A DNA stretch of 64,000 nucleotides from Pseudacidovorax intermedius (GTDB taxonomy: Bacteria > Pseudomonadota > Gammaproteobacteria > Burkholderiales > Burkholderiaceae_C), in NCBI RefSeq assembly GCF_001476815.1, contig NZ_LDSL01000052.1, positions 1-64,000 on the forward strand, written 5' to 3'. Made by a program: the position numbers and the translations under genes. Numbering within the stretch: the first letter of the stretch is position 1; every line of letters begins with the position of its first letter. The notes beneath the pieces are model-generated. The model was not told the DNA's origin, did no database searches, and saw nothing but the letters and a program-made list of their open reading frames with translations. Below are positions 16,685 through 28,272 of this stretch, in pieces.

Positions 16685-18718
16685 TCAGCGCTTGAACCAG
16701 ACGAAGTACGTCATGAGAAGGAACACCCCCAGCAGCATGGCGAAGGCGTAGTGATAGATGTAGCCCGACTGGATCCAGCGGATGGCCGCCGAGATGCGGC
16801 CCACCAGCTTCCAGGAGCCGTTGACCAGCGCGCCATCGATGACGGCCTGGTCGCCGCCCTTCCAGAGGCCGGTGCCCAGCGCACGGGCGCCACGGGCCAG
16901 GATGTTCTCGTTGATCCAGTCGAGGTAGTACTTGTTCTCGAGCAGGTTGTAGATGGGCATGCAGGCACGCTTGATGGCGGCCGGCAGCGCCGGGTTGACC
17001 ATGTACATGTAGTACGACAGGGCCACGCCGGCGATCGCCAGCCACAGCGGCAGGCTGGTCAGCGAATGCAGGGCCATGGCGACCGGGCCGTGGATGTCCT
17101 CGCGCAGTTCGGCCATCGCGGGGTGGCGCGCCACGTCGACGAAGATCACGCCGTCGAAGAAGCTGTTCAGCATCGGCATCAGCGTGAAGAAGCCGATCAC
17201 CACCGACGGGATCATCAGCAGCAGCAGCGGCACCGTCACCACCTTGGGCGACTCGTGCGGCTCATGGTGGCCATGGCCGTGATGGTCGTCGTGGCCGTGG
17301 CCATGCGCGTCGTCATGGTGCGCGTCCGGGTTCTGGTCGTAGCGCTCCTTGCCGTGGAAGACCAGGAAGTAGAGGCGGAACGAATAGAAGGCCGTAACGA
17401 ACACGCCGGCGACCACCGAGAAGTAGGCGAAGCCCGCCGCCGGCAGATGGCTGGCATGCACCGCCTCGATGATGGCGTCCTTGGAATAAAAGCCCGAGAA
17501 GAAGGGCGTGCCGATCAGCGCCAGGGAGGCCAGCAGGAAGGTGATCCAGGTGATGGGCATGTACTTGCGCACGCCGCCCATCCAGCGGATGTCCTGGTTG
17601 TGGTGCATGCCCATGATGACCGAGCCGGCACCGAGGAACAGCAAGGCCTTGAAGAAGGCGTGCGTCATCAGGTGGAACACGGCGACCGGGTAGGCCGACA
17701 CGCCCAGCGCCACGGTCATGTAGCCCAGCTGCGACAGCGTCGAATAGGCCACCACGCGCTTGATGTCGTTCTGGATGATGCCAAGGAAGCCCATGAACAG
17801 CGCCGTGATCGAACCGATCACCAGGATGAAGTTCAGGGCCGTGTCCGACAGCTCGAACAGCGGCGACATGCGCGACACCATGAAGATGCCGGCGGTCACC
17901 ATCGTGGCGGCGTGGATCAGCGCGGAGATGGGTGTCGGGCCTTCCATCGAGTCCGGCAGCCACACGTGCAGCGGGAACTGCGCGCTCTTGCCCATCGCAC
18001 CGATGAACAGGCAGATGCAGATCACCGTGATCAGCATCCAGTCGGTGCCCGGGAAGCCCATGCGGCCCAGTTCGCCCGACTTGGCGAATATCTCGGTGTA
18101 GTTAAGCGTGCCGGTGTAGGCAGCGATCAGGCCAATGCCGAGGATGAAGCCGAAGTCGCCCACGCGGTTGACCAGAAACGCCTTCATGTTGGCGAAGATG
18201 GCCGTCGGCTTGTTGTACCAGAAGCCGATCAGCAGGTACGACACCAGGCCCACCGCCTCCCAGCCGAAGAACAGCTGCAGCAGGTTGTTGCTCATCACCA
18301 GCATCAGCATGGAGAAGGTGAAGAGCGAGATGTAGGCGAAGAATCGGTTGTAGCCTTCGTCCTCTTCCATGTAGCCAATGGTGTAGATGTGCACCATCAG
18401 CGACACGAAGGTGACGACGCACATCATCATCGCGGTCAGGCTGTCGATCATGAAGCCGACTTCCATCTTCAGGCCGCCCACCACCATCCATTCGTAGATG
18501 GTCGCGTTGAAGCGCGCGCCGTCAACGGCCACGCTGTAGAGCGTCATCGCCGACAGCACGAAGGCGATCAGCACGCCGAGGATGGTGAGCGTATGCGAGG
18601 CGGCGCGGCCGATGCGGTTGCCGCCGAACTGGGTGCCGAGGATACCGGCGAGCACGCAGCCGACCAGCGGTGCCAGCGGCACCGCCAGCAGGGTGGATGC
18701 AGACAAGGTCGTGGCCAT
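16685..18718 (-). CDS. nuoL: NADH-quinone oxidoreductase subunit L
   Basis: Largest membrane subunit of complex I (677 aa), at the distal end of the pumping arm. Landmarks are GWEAVGLVSYLLIGFWYNK (near residue 150), FPLHVWLPDSMEGPTPISAL (near 248) and the long C-terminal lateral helix region. A cytoplasm- or periplasm-facing loop near residues 465-490 is strikingly His/Asp-rich (HHDDAHGHGHDDHHGHGHHE), which could bind metal; such a run is variable among NuoL proteins. Confidence 0.97.
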   Translation of the reverse strand: MATTLSASTLLAVPLAPLVGCVLAGILGTQFGGNRIGRAASHTLTILGVLIAFVLSAMTLYSVAVDGARFNATIYEWMVVGGLKMEVGFMIDSLTAMMMCVVTFVSLMVHIYTIGYMEEDEGYNRFFAYISLFTFSMLMLVMSNNLLQLFFGWEAVGLVSYLLIGFWYNKPTAIFANMKAFLVNRVGDFGFILGIGLIAAYTGTLNYTEIFAKSGELGRMGFPGTDWMLITVICICLFIGAMGKSAQFPLHVWLPDSMEGPTPISALIHAATMVTAGIFMVSRMSPLFELSDTALNFILVIGSITALFMGFLGIIQNDIKRVVAYSTLSQLGYMTVALGVSAYPVAVFHLMTHAFFKALLFLGAGSVIMGMHHNQDIRWMGGVRKYMPITWITFLLASLALIGTPFFSGFYSKDAIIEAVHASHLPAAGFAYFSVVAGVFVTAFYSFRLYFLVFHGKERYDQNPDAHHDDAHGHGHDDHHGHGHHEPHESPKVVTVPLLLLMIPSVVIGFFTLMPMLNSFFDGVIFVDVARHPAMAELREDIHGPVAMALHSLTSLPLWLAIAGVALSYYMYMVNPALPAAIKRACMPIYNLLENKYYLDWINENILARGARALGTGLWKGGDQAVIDGALVNGSWKLVGRISAAIRWIQSGYIYHYAFAMLLGVFLLMTYFVWFKR

Positions 18719-18720
18719 CG

Positions 18721-19029
18721 TTATCCCTTCAGCGCGTCGAGTTCATCGACGTTGATGGTCGACTTGTTGCGGAACAGCAGCACCAGCAATGCCAGGCCGA
18801 TGGCCGATTCGGCCGCTGCCACGGTGAGGATGAAGAACACGAAGATCTGTCCGTGCATGTCGCCAAGGTAGGACGAGAAAGCGACGAAGTTCATGTTGAC
18901 CGCCAGCAGCATCAGTTCGATGCACATCAGCAGCACGATGAGGTTCTTGCGGTTGAGGAAGATGCCGATGACGGCCAGCGCGAACAGGATGGCGCCGAGC
19001 GACAGGTAGTGGCCGAGGGTCAATGTCAT
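18721..19029 (-). CDS. nuoK: NADH-quinone oxidoreductase subunit K
   Basis: Three-helix membrane subunit of 102 aa. The conserved membrane glutamates are present in [20 protein letters not shown] and [21 protein letters not shown] set the start at the ATG at 19029, which overlaps the nuoJ stop as TGATG; a GTG one codon upstream would add a single Met and is less likely. Confidence 0.97.
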   Translation of the reverse strand: MTLTLGHYLSLGAILFALAVIGIFLNRKNLIVLLMCIELMLLAVNMNFVAFSSYLGDMHGQIFVFFILTVAAAESAIGLALLVLLFRNKSTINVDELDALKG

Positions 19030-19670
19030 CACTTACTCTCCCCTTCCGCGGCCGGCGCGGCGGGTTTCGGGGCCTGGGTCGGCGCCACCTTGACCACCTT
19101 CAGGCGGTCGCTGGCCTTGACGTGGATCTGGTCCTTCACGTCCACGTAGCGCGTGTCCTTGCGGCGGCGCAGCGTGAGGGCGATGGCGGCGATCATGGCC
19201 ACGACCAGGATCACGGCGGCAACCTGCACCGGGTAGACGTATTCGCTGTAGAGCAGCAGGCCCAGGGCCTTGGTGTTGGAGACCTGATTCGTCGCCGCCA
19301 TGGCGTCGGCCGCGGAGGTCTGAAGGCGGAAGCCCCCCATCAGCACGTAAGCCATCTCGAGTGCGATCACCACGCCGACCAGTGCGGCGAGCGGGAAGTG
19401 CTTCCAGAAATTCTGGCGCAGATGGTCGACGTTGAGGTCGAGCATCATCACCACGAAGAGGAAGAGCACCATCACCGCGCCCAGGTACACCAGCACAAGG
19501 ACGATGGCCAGGAACTCGGCCTTCAGCAGCAGCCACACGGCGGAGGCCTGAGAGAAGGCGAGCATCAGGTACAGCACCGCATGCACGGGGTTGCGGGCGG
19601 TCACGACCCGGAAGGCTGCGAACAGCAGCACGACCGAGAACAGGTAGAAGAAGCCGGTCTTGGCGTCCAT
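19029..19670 (-). CDS. nuoJ: NADH-quinone oxidoreductase subunit J
   Basis: Membrane subunit of complex I (213 aa), five helices, with the family core [20 protein letters not shown] and [20 protein letters not shown] including the pi-bulge helix region. The ATG at 19670 is preceded by GAAAAA-type sequence; frame upstream of it is the nuoI shadow. The C-terminal tail of about 40 residues ([20 protein letters not shown]) is a low-complexity extension. Confidence 0.96.
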   Translation of the reverse strand: MDAKTGFFYLFSVVLLFAAFRVVTARNPVHAVLYLMLAFSQASAVWLLLKAEFLAIVLVLVYLGAVMVLFLFVVMMLDLNVDHLRQNFWKHFPLAALVGVVIALEMAYVLMGGFRLQTSAADAMAATNQVSNTKALGLLLYSEYVYPVQVAAVILVVAMIAAIALTLRRRKDTRYVDVKDQIHVKASDRLKVVKVAPTQAPKPAAPAAEGESK

Positions 19671-19695
19671 GGGTTTTTCTTTTCGCTTCGCCGGT

Positions 19696-20205
19696 TCAGC
19701 GGTACTTGGCGTCGGCCGCCTTGCTGGCCGCGATCTCTTGCTCGTAGCGGTCGCCCACTGCCAGCAGCATGTCCTTGGTGAAGTACAGGTCACCGCGCTT
19801 TTCGCCGTGGTACTCCAGGATGTGCGTCTCGACGATCGAATCCACCGGGCAGCTCTCTTCGCAGAAGCCGCAGAAGATGCACTTGGTCAGGTCGATGTCG
19901 TAGCGGGTGGTGCGGCGGGTGCCATCGTCGCGCACGGCCGACTCGATGGTGATGGCCACGGCGGGGCACACGGCTTCGCAGAGCTTGCAGGCGATGCAGC
20001 GCTCCTCGCCGTTCTCGTAGCGGCGCAGGGCGTGCAGGCCGCGGAAGCGCGGCGACAGGGGGGTCTTTTCTTCCGGGAACTGGACGGTCACCTTGCGGCG
20101 CAGCGCATAGCGGCCCGTCAGGGCCATGCCCTTGAACAGTTCGACGAGCATGAAGCTCTTGAAGAAGTCCTTGATCGAAAAAGGAGAAGCAGCGACGGCA
20201 GTCAT
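19696..20205 (-). CDS. nuoI: NADH-quinone oxidoreductase subunit I
   Basis: Peripheral-arm ferredoxin-like subunit of 169 aa carrying clusters N6a and N6b. The two CxxCxxCxxxCP motifs are intact: Cys70, 73, 76 and 80, and Cys109, 112, 115 and 119. It passes electrons from NuoG towards NuoB. The gene lies 12 bases after nuoH. Confidence 0.97.
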   Translation of the reverse strand: MTAVAASPFSIKDFFKSFMLVELFKGMALTGRYALRRKVTVQFPEEKTPLSPRFRGLHALRRYENGEERCIACKLCEAVCPAVAITIESAVRDDGTRRTTRYDIDLTKCIFCGFCEESCPVDSIVETHILEYHGEKRGDLYFTKDMLLAVGDRYEQEIAASKAADAKYR

Positions 20206-20217
20206 TCGTGGTCCACC

Positions 20218-21294
20218 TTATTTCCAGATGTTCCAGGGCGTCTGCATCCAGCCGCCGACGATTAGCAGCCAGACCAGCGTGACAGGGATGAAGATCTTCC
20301 AGCCCAGCCGCATGATCTGGTCGTAGCGGAAGCGCGGGAAGGTGCCGCGGATCCAGATGAACAGCGACAGCACGAAGAAGGTCTTCAGGCCCAGCCAAAT
20401 CCAGCCGGGAATGAAGTCCAGGAAGCCCACCGGCGACAGCCAGCCGCCCAGGAACATGAGCACGGCCAGGATCGACACGAGCCACATGCTGGCGTATTCG
20501 GCCAGGAAGAAGATCGCGAAGCCCATGCCCGAGTACTCGACCATGTGGCCGGCCACGATCTCTGCCTCGCCTTCCACCACGTCGAAGGGATGGCGGTTGG
20601 TTTCGGCCACGCCCGAGATCAGGTAGACGATGAAGATGGGCAGCAGCGGCAGCCAGTTCCAGGACAGGAAGGACAGCCCCATGTCGGCGAAGGTGCCCTT
20701 GCCCTGCACAGCGACGATGTCGCCCAGGCTCAGGCTGCCCGACACCATGATGACGACGACGAAGCAGAAGCCCATCGCGATCTCGTAGCTCACCATCTGG
20801 GCCGACGCGCGCAGCGCACCCAGGAAGGCGTACTTCGAGTTCGACGCCCAGCCGGCGATGATCACGCCGTACACCTCGATGGAGGTGATGGCCATGATCA
20901 GCAGCAGGCCGGCATTGACGTTGGCGATGACCGCGTCGGGGCCGAAGGGAATGGCCACCCAGGCCGCCAGGGCCGGCATGATGGCCATGACCGGGCCGAG
21001 GCGGAACAGGCCGGAGCTGGCCGCCGTCGGGTTGATCAGTTCCTTGGTCAGCAGCTTGACCGCGTCGGCGATGGGCTGCAGCAGGCCGAAGGGCCCGACC
21101 CGGTTGGGGCCGTGGCGCACCTGGATCCAGCCCAGGAACTTGCGCTCCCATAGCGTGGCGTAGGCCACGGCGCCCAGCACCGGCAGCAGCACGGCGATGA
21201 TCTTGAGCAGCGCCCAGATGACGGGCCAGCCGCCGGCGGTCCACCAGTGGGCGCCGATCAGGCCGTAGCCTGCGTTGTACAGCGCGTCGATCAT
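20218..21294 (-). CDS. nuoH: NADH-quinone oxidoreductase subunit H
   Basis: Membrane subunit of 358 aa forming the quinone-binding site at the junction of the two arms. Conserved stretches are [19 protein letters not shown] (near 58-76), [23 protein letters not shown] and [20 protein letters not shown] with the acidic quinone-channel loop. The ATG at 21294 overlaps the nuoG stop as ATGA. Confidence 0.97.
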   Translation of the reverse strand: MIDALYNAGYGLIGAHWWTAGGWPVIWALLKIIAVLLPVLGAVAYATLWERKFLGWIQVRHGPNRVGPFGLLQPIADAVKLLTKELINPTAASSGLFRLGPVMAIMPALAAWVAIPFGPDAVIANVNAGLLLIMAITSIEVYGVIIAGWASNSKYAFLGALRASAQMVSYEIAMGFCFVVVIMVSGSLSLGDIVAVQGKGTFADMGLSFLSWNWLPLLPIFIVYLISGVAETNRHPFDVVEGEAEIVAGHMVEYSGMGFAIFFLAEYASMWLVSILAVLMFLGGWLSPVGFLDFIPGWIWLGLKTFFVLSLFIWIRGTFPRFRYDQIMRLGWKIFIPVTLVWLLIVGGWMQTPWNIWK

Positions 21295-23447
21295 GCCGAC
21301 ACCTCCTGTGCGGCCGCGGCGCGGCGGCCGTCGGTCGTCAGTTGCAACGACGGTGCGCGGCGCACCAGCGAATCCAGTTGGTAGATGGCGGCAGTGGCCG
21401 GCGCGACTTGGCCAGCGGGCGACGCCGCGGTCAGGTCGACGGCCGGGGCATCGTTGCCCAGGCGGTCGGCGGCAACGAAGTCGGCGGCGGCCGATCCGCG
21501 CACCTTGGCCATCACGTCCTGGGTCGACTCGAAGTCGAAGCCCGACAGGCCCAGCAGGTTGCCCAGCACACGCAGCACCTTCCACGCCGGACGGGCTTCG
21601 CCCAGCGGGCGCACCACGGCATGGAAGCTCTGGATGCGGCCTTCGGCATTGACGAAGGTGCCCGGCGTCTCGCTGAACGGCGCGATGGGCAGCAGCACGT
21701 CGCTGAATTCCAGGTTGGCCTTGAAGGGGCTCAGCGTGACCACCATCTGCGACTGACCCAGTGCGTCCGCCGCACGGGCACCGGCGGCCGAATCGAACAC
21801 CGGCTCGGTGTTCAGCAGCAGCGCCGCCTTGAGGCCGCCCGCCAGCATCTGGCCGGCGTTCAGGCCCTTGGCGCCCGGCTGGGCATGAACCCACTGCGCG
21901 CCGACGGTGTTGGCCGCTTCGGTCAGGTAGCCGACGCTGGCGCCGGTCTGCGTGCCGATCCACTGGGCCAATGCGAGCAGGCGCGAAGCCTCGGCATGGT
22001 GCGCGGCACCGTTGCCCAGCAGGATCGCCTTGCGCTCACCGCCCACCAGGGCCTGCGCCACGCCGCGTGCAGCGTCGGTCACATCGGCCTGTGCGGGCGC
22101 GGCGATGCCCTTCTCGGCCGCCACGGCAGCGGCGATCTGCGCCAGTGCGCCGTACCAGCCGGCGGCATCGACCTGCTGGAAGCCGGCCAGCGGCATGGCC
22201 CACGAGGTTTCGGCGGCCAGTTGCTCGGTCGACGCGATGGCGAACAGCTTGCCGCCCTTGCGCACCGACTGGCGGATGCGCTGCGCGAACAGCGGATGGT
22301 CCTTGCGCAGGTTGCTGCCGACCACCAGCACACGCTGCAGGTTCGACAGCGAGGCGATGGACGTGCCCAGCCAGCGGATGCCGCCGCCGACATTGCCGAA
22401 GTCGGCATGGCGCAGGCGGTGGTCGATGTTCTCGCTGCCGAGGCCGCGCACCAGGGCGCCGGCCAGGGCCAGCTCTTCCACGGTGCTGTGCGGGCTCACC
22501 AGCGCGCCGATGGCGTCGGCGCCGTGGTCGGCCTTGATCTGCTTGAGGCCGTTGGCGACGTATTCCAGGGCCGTCTGCCAGTCCACGGCCTGCCACTGGC
22601 CGCCCTGCTTGAGCATGGGCTGCGTCAGGCGCTCGGCGCTGTCCAGGGCCTCGTACGAGAAGCGGTCGCGGTCGGCGATCCAGCACTCGTTGACGTCCTC
22701 GTTCTCCAGCGGCAGCACGCGCATCACGCGGTTGTTCTTGACCTGGACGATCAGGTTGGCGCCGGTGGAATCATGCGGGCTCACCGACTTGCGGCGCGAC
22801 AGTTCCCAGGTGCGGGCGCTGTAGCGGAAGGGCTTGCTCGTGAGCGCGCCGACCGGGCAGATGTCGATCATGTTGCCCGACAGCTCGGAGTCGACGGTGT
22901 CGCCAACGACGGTGGTGATCTCGGAGTGCTCACCCCGGTTGACCATGCCCAGTTCCATGATGCCGGCCACTTCCTGGCCGAAGCGCACGCAGCGGGTGCA
23001 GTGGATGCAGCGGCTCATCTCCTCCATGGAGATCAGCGGGCCCACGTCCTTGTGGAACACCACGCGCTTTTCTTCCTGGTAGCGCGAGGCGCCGCCGCCG
23101 TAGCCCACCGCCAGATCCTGCAGCTGGCATTCGCCGCCCTGGTCGCAGATGGGGCAGTCCAGCGGATGGTTGATCAGCAGGAACTCCATCACCGACTTCT
23201 GGGCCTTGACGGCCTTGTCGGACTGGGTGCGCACGATCATGCCCTGCGTGACCGGCGTGGCGCACGCCGGCATCGGCTTGGGTGCCTTCTCCACGTCCAC
23301 CAGGCACATGCGGCAGTTGGCGGCGATGGAGAGCTTCTTGTGGTAGCAGAAGTGCGGGATGTAGGTCCCGGCCTTGTCGGCCGCATGCATGACCATGCTG
23401 CCTTCGGCCACTTCGACCTTCTTGCCGTCGAGTTCGATTTCGATCAT
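21291..23447 (-). CDS. nuoG: NADH-quinone oxidoreductase subunit G (short form)
   Basis: Fe-S subunit of the peripheral arm, 718 aa. The N-terminus carries a [2Fe-2S] set ([15 protein letters not shown], then PACATPV), a His/Cys cluster motif [18 protein letters not shown] and [12 protein letters not shown], plus a further [4Fe-4S] site. The rest is a molybdopterin oxidoreductase-like domain that binds no cofactor. At 718 aa it is shorter than E. coli NuoG (about 908) and lacks some C-terminal sequence; electron-transfer motifs are all in the intact half. No frameshift is visible. Confidence 0.96.
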   Translation of the reverse strand: MIEIELDGKKVEVAEGSMVMHAADKAGTYIPHFCYHKKLSIAANCRMCLVDVEKAPKPMPACATPVTQGMIVRTQSDKAVKAQKSVMEFLLINHPLDCPICDQGGECQLQDLAVGYGGGASRYQEEKRVVFHKDVGPLISMEEMSRCIHCTRCVRFGQEVAGIMELGMVNRGEHSEITTVVGDTVDSELSGNMIDICPVGALTSKPFRYSARTWELSRRKSVSPHDSTGANLIVQVKNNRVMRVLPLENEDVNECWIADRDRFSYEALDSAERLTQPMLKQGGQWQAVDWQTALEYVANGLKQIKADHGADAIGALVSPHSTVEELALAGALVRGLGSENIDHRLRHADFGNVGGGIRWLGTSIASLSNLQRVLVVGSNLRKDHPLFAQRIRQSVRKGGKLFAIASTEQLAAETSWAMPLAGFQQVDAAGWYGALAQIAAAVAAEKGIAAPAQADVTDAARGVAQALVGGERKAILLGNGAAHHAEASRLLALAQWIGTQTGASVGYLTEAANTVGAQWVHAQPGAKGLNAGQMLAGGLKAALLLNTEPVFDSAAGARAADALGQSQMVVTLSPFKANLEFSDVLLPIAPFSETPGTFVNAEGRIQSFHAVVRPLGEARPAWKVLRVLGNLLGLSGFDFESTQDVMAKVRGSAAADFVAADRLGNDAPAVDLTAASPAGQVAPATAAIYQLDSLVRRAPSLQLTTDGRRAAAAQEVSA

Positions 23448-23466
23448 GTGAGGTTCTCGCTCCCGC

Positions 23467-24807
23467 TCAGGCCTGGGCCGGCGTCTTCGGCACGTAGCCG
23501 GGCACCATGGCCTCGAACTCGTGACGGAAGTGCTTCAGCATGGCGCGCACGGGCATGGCCGCGGCATCGCCCAGCGCACAGATGGTGCGGCCCTGGATGT
23601 TGTCGGCCACGGAATTCAGCAGGTCCATGTCGGAGGCACGGCCTTCGCCATGGTGGATGCGGTCGACCACGCGCCACAGCCAGCCCGTGCCTTCGCGGCA
23701 GGGCGTGCACTGGCCGCAGGACTCGTGCATGTAGAAGTACGAGAGCCGCTTGAGCGACTCGACCATGCAGCGGCTGTCGTCCATGACGATCACGGCCCCC
23801 GAGCCAAGCATGGAGCCGGCCTTGGCGATGGAGTCATAGTCCATGGTGCAGGACATCATGATGTCGGCCGGCAGCACCGGGGCGGACGAACCGCCCGGGA
23901 TCACCGCCTTGAGCTTGCGGCCCTTGCGCACGCCGCCCGCCAGCTCCAGCAGCTTGGAGAAGGGCGTGCCCATCGGCACTTCGTAGTTGCCGGGCAGCTC
24001 GACGTCGCCCGAAACCGAGTAGATCTTGGTGCCGCCGTTGTTGGGCTTGCCGCACTCCAGGTAGGCCTGGCCACCGTTGCGGATGATCCAGGGCACCGCC
24101 GCGAAGGTCTCGGTGTTGTTGATGGTGGTCGGCTTGCCGTACAGGCCGAAGCTGGCCGGGAACGGCGGCTTGAAGCGCGGCTGGCCCTTCTTGCCTTCCA
24201 GCGATTCGAGCAACGCGGTCTCTTCGCCGCAGATGTAGGCGCCGAAGCCATGGTGCGCATGCAGCTGGAAGCTGAAGTTGCTGCCCATGATGTTGCCGCC
24301 GAGGTAGCCGGCGGCGCGCGCTTCTTCCAGGGCGGCTTCGAAGCGGTCGTACACCTCGAAGATCTCGCCGTGGATGTAGTTGTAGCCCACGCTGATGCCC
24401 ATGGCATACGCCGCGATCGCCATGCCTTCGATGACGATGTGCGGGTTGAACATGAGGATGTCGCGGTCCTTGCAGGTGCCGGGCTCGCCTTCGTCCGAGT
24501 TGCAGACCAGGTACTTCTGGCCCGGGAACTGGCGGGGCATGAAGCTCCACTTCAGGCCGGTCGGGAAGCCGGCGCCGCCGCGGCCGCGCAGGCCGGAGGT
24601 CTTGACCTCGGCGATCACCTGGTCCTGCGTCAGGCCTTCGGTCAGGATCTTGCGCAGCGCCTGGTAGCCGCCGCGCGCCTCGTAGTCGGCGAGGCTCCAG
24701 TTGGTGCCGTCCAGACCCGCATAGATCTGCGGATCGATGTGGCGGCCATGGAAGCAGGTCTGCACGCCCGTCGCGCGGAACTGCGAGAGGACTTGATCGG
24801 GCGTCAT
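23467..24807 (-). CDS. nuoF: NADH-quinone oxidoreductase subunit F
   Basis: NADH-binding flavoprotein subunit of 446 aa. FMN/NADH site residues lie in [20 protein letters not shown] (near 63-82) and [15 protein letters not shown]; cluster N3 is bound by [15 protein letters not shown] plus a later Cys. ATG at 24807 chosen because it overlaps the nuoE stop (TGATG) and opens the family's N-terminus; the frame extends upstream only as shadow. Confidence 0.97.
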   Translation of the reverse strand: MTPDQVLSQFRATGVQTCFHGRHIDPQIYAGLDGTNWSLADYEARGGYQALRKILTEGLTQDQVIAEVKTSGLRGRGGAGFPTGLKWSFMPRQFPGQKYLVCNSDEGEPGTCKDRDILMFNPHIVIEGMAIAAYAMGISVGYNYIHGEIFEVYDRFEAALEEARAAGYLGGNIMGSNFSFQLHAHHGFGAYICGEETALLESLEGKKGQPRFKPPFPASFGLYGKPTTINNTETFAAVPWIIRNGGQAYLECGKPNNGGTKIYSVSGDVELPGNYEVPMGTPFSKLLELAGGVRKGRKLKAVIPGGSSAPVLPADIMMSCTMDYDSIAKAGSMLGSGAVIVMDDSRCMVESLKRLSYFYMHESCGQCTPCREGTGWLWRVVDRIHHGEGRASDMDLLNSVADNIQGRTICALGDAAAMPVRAMLKHFRHEFEAMVPGYVPKTPAQA

Positions 24808-25352
24808 CAGCGCGTCTCCCCTTTGGGCTCGGCGGCACGCAGGCCGTCGACCAGCTGGTCGAGCTTCTCGGTGCTCATGAAGCTGCACATGGTGCGGTCG
24901 TTGACCAGCATCACCGGCGAATCGGCGCAGGCGCCCAGGCATTCGCTCTGCTGCAGCGTGAACATGCCGTCGGCCGTGGTCTCGCCCATCTTGATGCCCA
25001 GCTTGGCTTCCAGATGATGCAGCGCCTTGTAGCCGTCACGCAGCTGGCAGGGCAGGTTGGTGCAGACGTTCAGCTTGAACTTGCCCACCGGCTGCTGGTT
25101 GTACATGTTGTAGAAGGTGGTCACCTCGCGCGCCGCGATCTGGGGCATGCCCAGGTAGGCGGCCACGGCGGCCTCGTTCTCGTCGCTCACCCAGCCGTAG
25201 ACCTGCTGCACGATGGACAGGCAGGCCATCACCGCCGACTGACGGCCTGCGTCGTTGTCGGGGTACTTGGCGACTTCGCGGGCGAAGCGGTCCAGCATGT
25301 CCTGCGGCAGGGCCGCGGGTGCGATGGGAGGATTGTTGAGGGAATCGCTCAT
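24807..25352 (-). CDS. nuoE: NADH-quinone oxidoreductase subunit E
   Basis: Thioredoxin-like [2Fe-2S] subunit of 181 aa (cluster N1a). Ligands are Cys97, Cys102, Cys138 and Cys142 in VCTNLPC and ECLGAC. Start ATG at 25352 overlaps the nuoD stop as ATGA. Functions with NuoF in the NADH dehydrogenase module. Confidence 0.97.
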   Translation of the reverse strand: MSDSLNNPPIAPAALPQDMLDRFAREVAKYPDNDAGRQSAVMACLSIVQQVYGWVSDENEAAVAAYLGMPQIAAREVTTFYNMYNQQPVGKFKLNVCTNLPCQLRDGYKALHHLEAKLGIKMGETTADGMFTLQQSECLGACADSPVMLVNDRTMCSFMSTEKLDQLVDGLRAAEPKGETR

Positions 25353-26602
25353 CGATCGATCTCTCCGAAGACGATGTCCAGCGTGCCGATGATGGCGACG
25401 GTGTCGGCCAGCATGTGGCCGCGCGACATTTCGTCGAGCGCGGCCAGGTGCACGAAGCCTGGCGGCCGGATCTTCAGGCGGTAAGGCTTGTTGGCACCAT
25501 CGCTGACGAGGTAGATGCCGAACTCGCCCTTGGGATGCTCGACGGCGGCATAGGCCTCGCCCTCGGGCACGCGGAAGCCCTCGGTGAAGAGCTTGAAGTG
25601 GTGGATCAGCTCTTCCATGTTGGCCTTCATGGCCTCGCGCTTGGGAGCCGCCACCTTGTGGTTGTCCGTGATGACCGGGCCGGGGTTGGCCTTCAGCCAC
25701 TTCACGCACTGGGCAATGATGCGGTTCGACTGGTTGAGCTCCTCCATGCGCACGAGGTAGCGGTCGTAGCAGTCGCCGGTCTTGCCCACCGGGATGTCGA
25801 AATCGAGCTGGTTGTAGACGTCGTAGGGCTGCGTCTTGCGCAGGTCCCAGGCCACGCCCGAGCCGCGCAGCATCGGGCCCGTCAGTCCCAGGTTCAGCGC
25901 GCGGTCGGCGTCCATCACGCCGATGCCCACGGTGCGCTGCTTCCAGATGCGGTTGTCGGTCAGCAGCGTGTGGTATTCACCCAGGTAGGTGTCGAAGCGC
26001 TTCGTGAAGTCTTCGAGGAAGTCCAGCAGCGAACCCTGGCGGTTCTCGTTCATGCGAGCGAGGGCCTTGGCGTTCTTGATCTTGCTGTGCTTGTACTGCG
26101 GCATCGTGTCCGGCAGGTCGCGGTACACGCCACCCGGACGGAAGTAGGCCGCATGCATGCGCGCGCCCGACACGGCCTCGTAGGCATCGAACAGGTCTTC
26201 GCGCTCGCGGAAGGCGTAGATCAGGATCGTCGAGCTGCCGCAGTCGTTGCCGTGCGAGCCCAGCCACATCAGGTGGTTGAGCATGCGCGTGATCTCCGAG
26301 TACATCACGCGGATGTACTGGGCGCGGATCGGCACGTCCAGACCGAGCAGCTTCTCGATGGCCAGGCAGTAGGCATGCTCGTTGCACATCATGGACACGT
26401 AGTCGAGACGGTCCATGTAGGGCAGCGACTGGATGAAGGTCTTGTGCTCGGCCAGCTTCTCGGTGGCGCGGTGCAGCAGGCCGATGTGCGGGTCGGCGCG
26501 CTGCACCACTTCGCCGTCGAGCTCCAGCACCAGGCGCAGCACACCGTGCGCGGCCGGGTGTTGCGGCCCGAAGTTAAGCGTGTAGTTCTTGATTTCAGCC
26601 AT
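25349..26602 (-). CDS. nuoD: NADH-quinone oxidoreductase subunit D
   Basis: 49-kDa-type subunit of 417 aa, forming the quinone site with NuoB and NuoH. The N-terminus [20 protein letters not shown] holds the conserved quinone-ligand His, and [18 protein letters not shown] and the C-terminal [14 protein letters not shown] are family signatures. Separate from nuoC, unlike the nuoCD fusion of enterobacteria. Confidence 0.98.
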   Translation of the reverse strand: MAEIKNYTLNFGPQHPAAHGVLRLVLELDGEVVQRADPHIGLLHRATEKLAEHKTFIQSLPYMDRLDYVSMMCNEHAYCLAIEKLLGLDVPIRAQYIRVMYSEITRMLNHLMWLGSHGNDCGSSTILIYAFREREDLFDAYEAVSGARMHAAYFRPGGVYRDLPDTMPQYKHSKIKNAKALARMNENRQGSLLDFLEDFTKRFDTYLGEYHTLLTDNRIWKQRTVGIGVMDADRALNLGLTGPMLRGSGVAWDLRKTQPYDVYNQLDFDIPVGKTGDCYDRYLVRMEELNQSNRIIAQCVKWLKANPGPVITDNHKVAAPKREAMKANMEELIHHFKLFTEGFRVPEGEAYAAVEHPKGEFGIYLVSDGANKPYRLKIRPPGFVHLAALDEMSRGHMLADTVAIIGTLDIVFGEIDR

Positions 26603-26617
26603 GGGTCGGTCGGGGGT

Positions 26618-27226
26618 TCAGTGCAGGCCGCCGTAGTGCTCTTCGCGGATCACGCGCGGCGTGATCTCGCGCGGCTCGATGGTCACCGGCTGGTAGACCA
26701 CGCGCTGCATCTGCTCGTCGTAGCGCATCTCGACGTGGCCCGACAGCGGGAAATCCTTGCGGAACGGATGGCCGATGAAGCCGTAGTCGGTCAGGATGCG
26801 GCGCAGGTCCGGGTGACCGTCGAACACGATGCCGTAGAGGTCGAAGGCCTCGCGCTCGAACCAGTTGGCGCTCGCCCACAGGTCGTTGACGGAGGCGATC
26901 ACCGGCAGGTCGTCGTCGGGGCAGAAGGCGCGCACGCGCACGCGCTGGTTGAGGCTCACCGACAGCAGGTGCGCCACCACGGCGAAGCGCGGGCCTTCCC
27001 ACACCTCGTCGCGCCAGGCGGAGTAGTCCATGCCGCACAGGTCGATGAGCTGCTCGAACTGCATGCCGGCGGTGTCGCGCAGCGTCTTCATCACGTCCAG
27101 GTAATTGGCGGCGCTGACGATGATCGTCACCTCGCCCAACGCGAGGCTGACCTCGCGCACCTTGTCGCCCAGGGCGAGTGCAAGCTGGTCCTTCAGGACC
27201 TGCGGATCAATGGCAATCGATGTCAT
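26618..27226 (-). CDS. nuoC: NADH-quinone oxidoreductase subunit C
   Basis: 30-kDa-type peripheral subunit of 202 aa, without cofactors. The signature [20 protein letters not shown]-type block reads [20 protein letters not shown] near residues 122-141, followed by [19 protein letters not shown]. Fifteen bases separate it from nuoD. Confidence 0.97.
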   Translation of the reverse strand: MTSIAIDPQVLKDQLALALGDKVREVSLALGEVTIIVSAANYLDVMKTLRDTAGMQFEQLIDLCGMDYSAWRDEVWEGPRFAVVAHLLSVSLNQRVRVRAFCPDDDLPVIASVNDLWASANWFEREAFDLYGIVFDGHPDLRRILTDYGFIGHPFRKDFPLSGHVEMRYDEQMQRVVYQPVTIEPREITPRVIREEHYGGLH

Positions 27227-27239
27227 GGGAGAGACGCGC

Positions 27240-27722
27240 TCAGGCGCGCGCGATGGTGTTGGTGCGGCGCACCTTCTGCTGCAGCTGGATGATCCCGTAG
27301 ATCAGCGCCTCGGCCGTCGGCGGGCAGCCGGGCACGTAGACGTCGACCGGCACGATGCGGTCGCAGCCGCGCACCACCGAGTAGCTGTAGTGGTAGTAGC
27401 CGCCGCCGTTGGCGCAGGAGCCCATGGAGAGCACCCAGCGCGGCTCGGCCATCTGGTCGTACACCTTGCGCAGCGCAGGCGCCATCTTGTTGCACAGCGT
27501 GCCGGCCACGATCATCAGATCGGACTGGCGCGGGCTGGCGCGGAAGACCTCGGCACCGAAGCGGCCGATGTCGTAGCGGGCTGCAGCGGCATGCATCATC
27601 TCGACCGCGCAGCAGGCGAGGCCGAAGGTCATGGGCCACAGCGAGCCCGTCTTCGCCCAGTTCACCACCGCGTCGTAGGACGTGGTGATGAAGCCTTCCT
27701 TGAACACACCTTCAATGGCCAT
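27240..27722 (-). CDS. nuoB: NADH-quinone oxidoreductase subunit B
   Basis: 20-kDa-type subunit of 160 aa binding cluster N2, the last electron carrier before quinone. The four ligands are the tandem Cys37-Cys38, Cys103 ([10 protein letters not shown]) and Cys133 ([10 protein letters not shown]). It follows nuoA with a 30-base gap. Confidence 0.98.
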   Translation of the reverse strand: MAIEGVFKEGFITTSYDAVVNWAKTGSLWPMTFGLACCAVEMMHAAAARYDIGRFGAEVFRASPRQSDLMIVAGTLCNKMAPALRKVYDQMAEPRWVLSMGSCANGGGYYHYSYSVVRGCDRIVPVDVYVPGCPPTAEALIYGIIQLQQKVRRTNTIARA

Positions 27723-27752
27723 GGCCGGGGTTTCCTCTCGTGTTGCGTCGCC

Positions 27753-28112
27753 TCATTCCCAATCCAGGGCGCCCTTCTTCCACTCGTAGGCGAAGCCCAC
27801 GACGAGGATGGCCAGGAACACCACCGCGGCCCAGAAGCCCAGCGGACCCACTTCCTTGAAGGCCACGGCCCACGGGAAGAGGAAAGCGATTTCCAGGTCG
27901 AAGAGGATGAAGAGGATGGCGACGAGGTAGTAGCGGACGTCGAACTGCATGCGGGCGTTCTCGAACGCCTCGAAGCCGCACTCGTAGGGGGAATTCTTGG
28001 CCGCGTCGGGCCGGTTCGGGCCCAGAACGTAACCCAGAACTTGCGGAAGGATGCCTACCGCAACCCCCACCAGAATGAACAACAGAACGGGAAGGTAGGT
28101 CGCGAGGTTCAT
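27753..28112 (-). CDS. nuoA: NADH-quinone oxidoreductase subunit A
   Basis: Three-helix membrane subunit of 119 aa and first gene of the complex I operon. The conserved loop with the reactive Cys is present in [20 protein letters not shown] (near 41-60), followed by [20 protein letters not shown]. The 75 bases between nuoA and the upstream tRNA-Leu hold no obvious promoter, so nuo transcription may begin farther upstream or read through. Confidence 0.97.
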   Translation of the reverse strand: MNLATYLPVLLFILVGVAVGILPQVLGYVLGPNRPDAAKNSPYECGFEAFENARMQFDVRYYLVAILFILFDLEIAFLFPWAVAFKEVGPLGFWAAVVFLAILVVGFAYEWKKGALDWE

Positions 28113-28187
28113 CGGGGGGCTCTATCACCGCTTGCCACCGACCGATGCCCAGACCCGTTGCAGGTTGGCGCATCAGCCGGTGCAGAT

Positions 28188-28272
28188 TGGTGCCGTCGGC
28201 GAGACTCGAACTCGCACAGCTTTCGCCACTACCCCCTCAAGATAGCGTGTCTACCAATTTCACCACGACGGC
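28188..28272 (-). tRNA. tRNA-Leu (anticodon GAG)
   Basis: On the minus strand the 85 bases fold as a class II tRNA. Acceptor GCCGTCG (28272-28266) pairs with CGACGGC (28198-28192), followed by A and an encoded CCA (28190-28188). The D-loop contains GGTAGAC, the anticodon loop is TTGAGGG with anticodon GAG, a long variable arm follows, and the T-loop is TTCGAGT. The extra arm and identity sequence fit leucine. It sits between secG and nuoA. Confidence 0.95.

Noticed and set aside
16442-18871. An 809-codon frame antisense to nuoL
   Set aside because: Shadow frame, rich in His, Gln and Arg; nuoL is unmistakable.
21342-23753. An 803-codon open frame antisense to nuoG
   Set aside because: Same third-codon-position effect in high-GC DNA. 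NuoG carries intact Fe-S motifs on the other strand.
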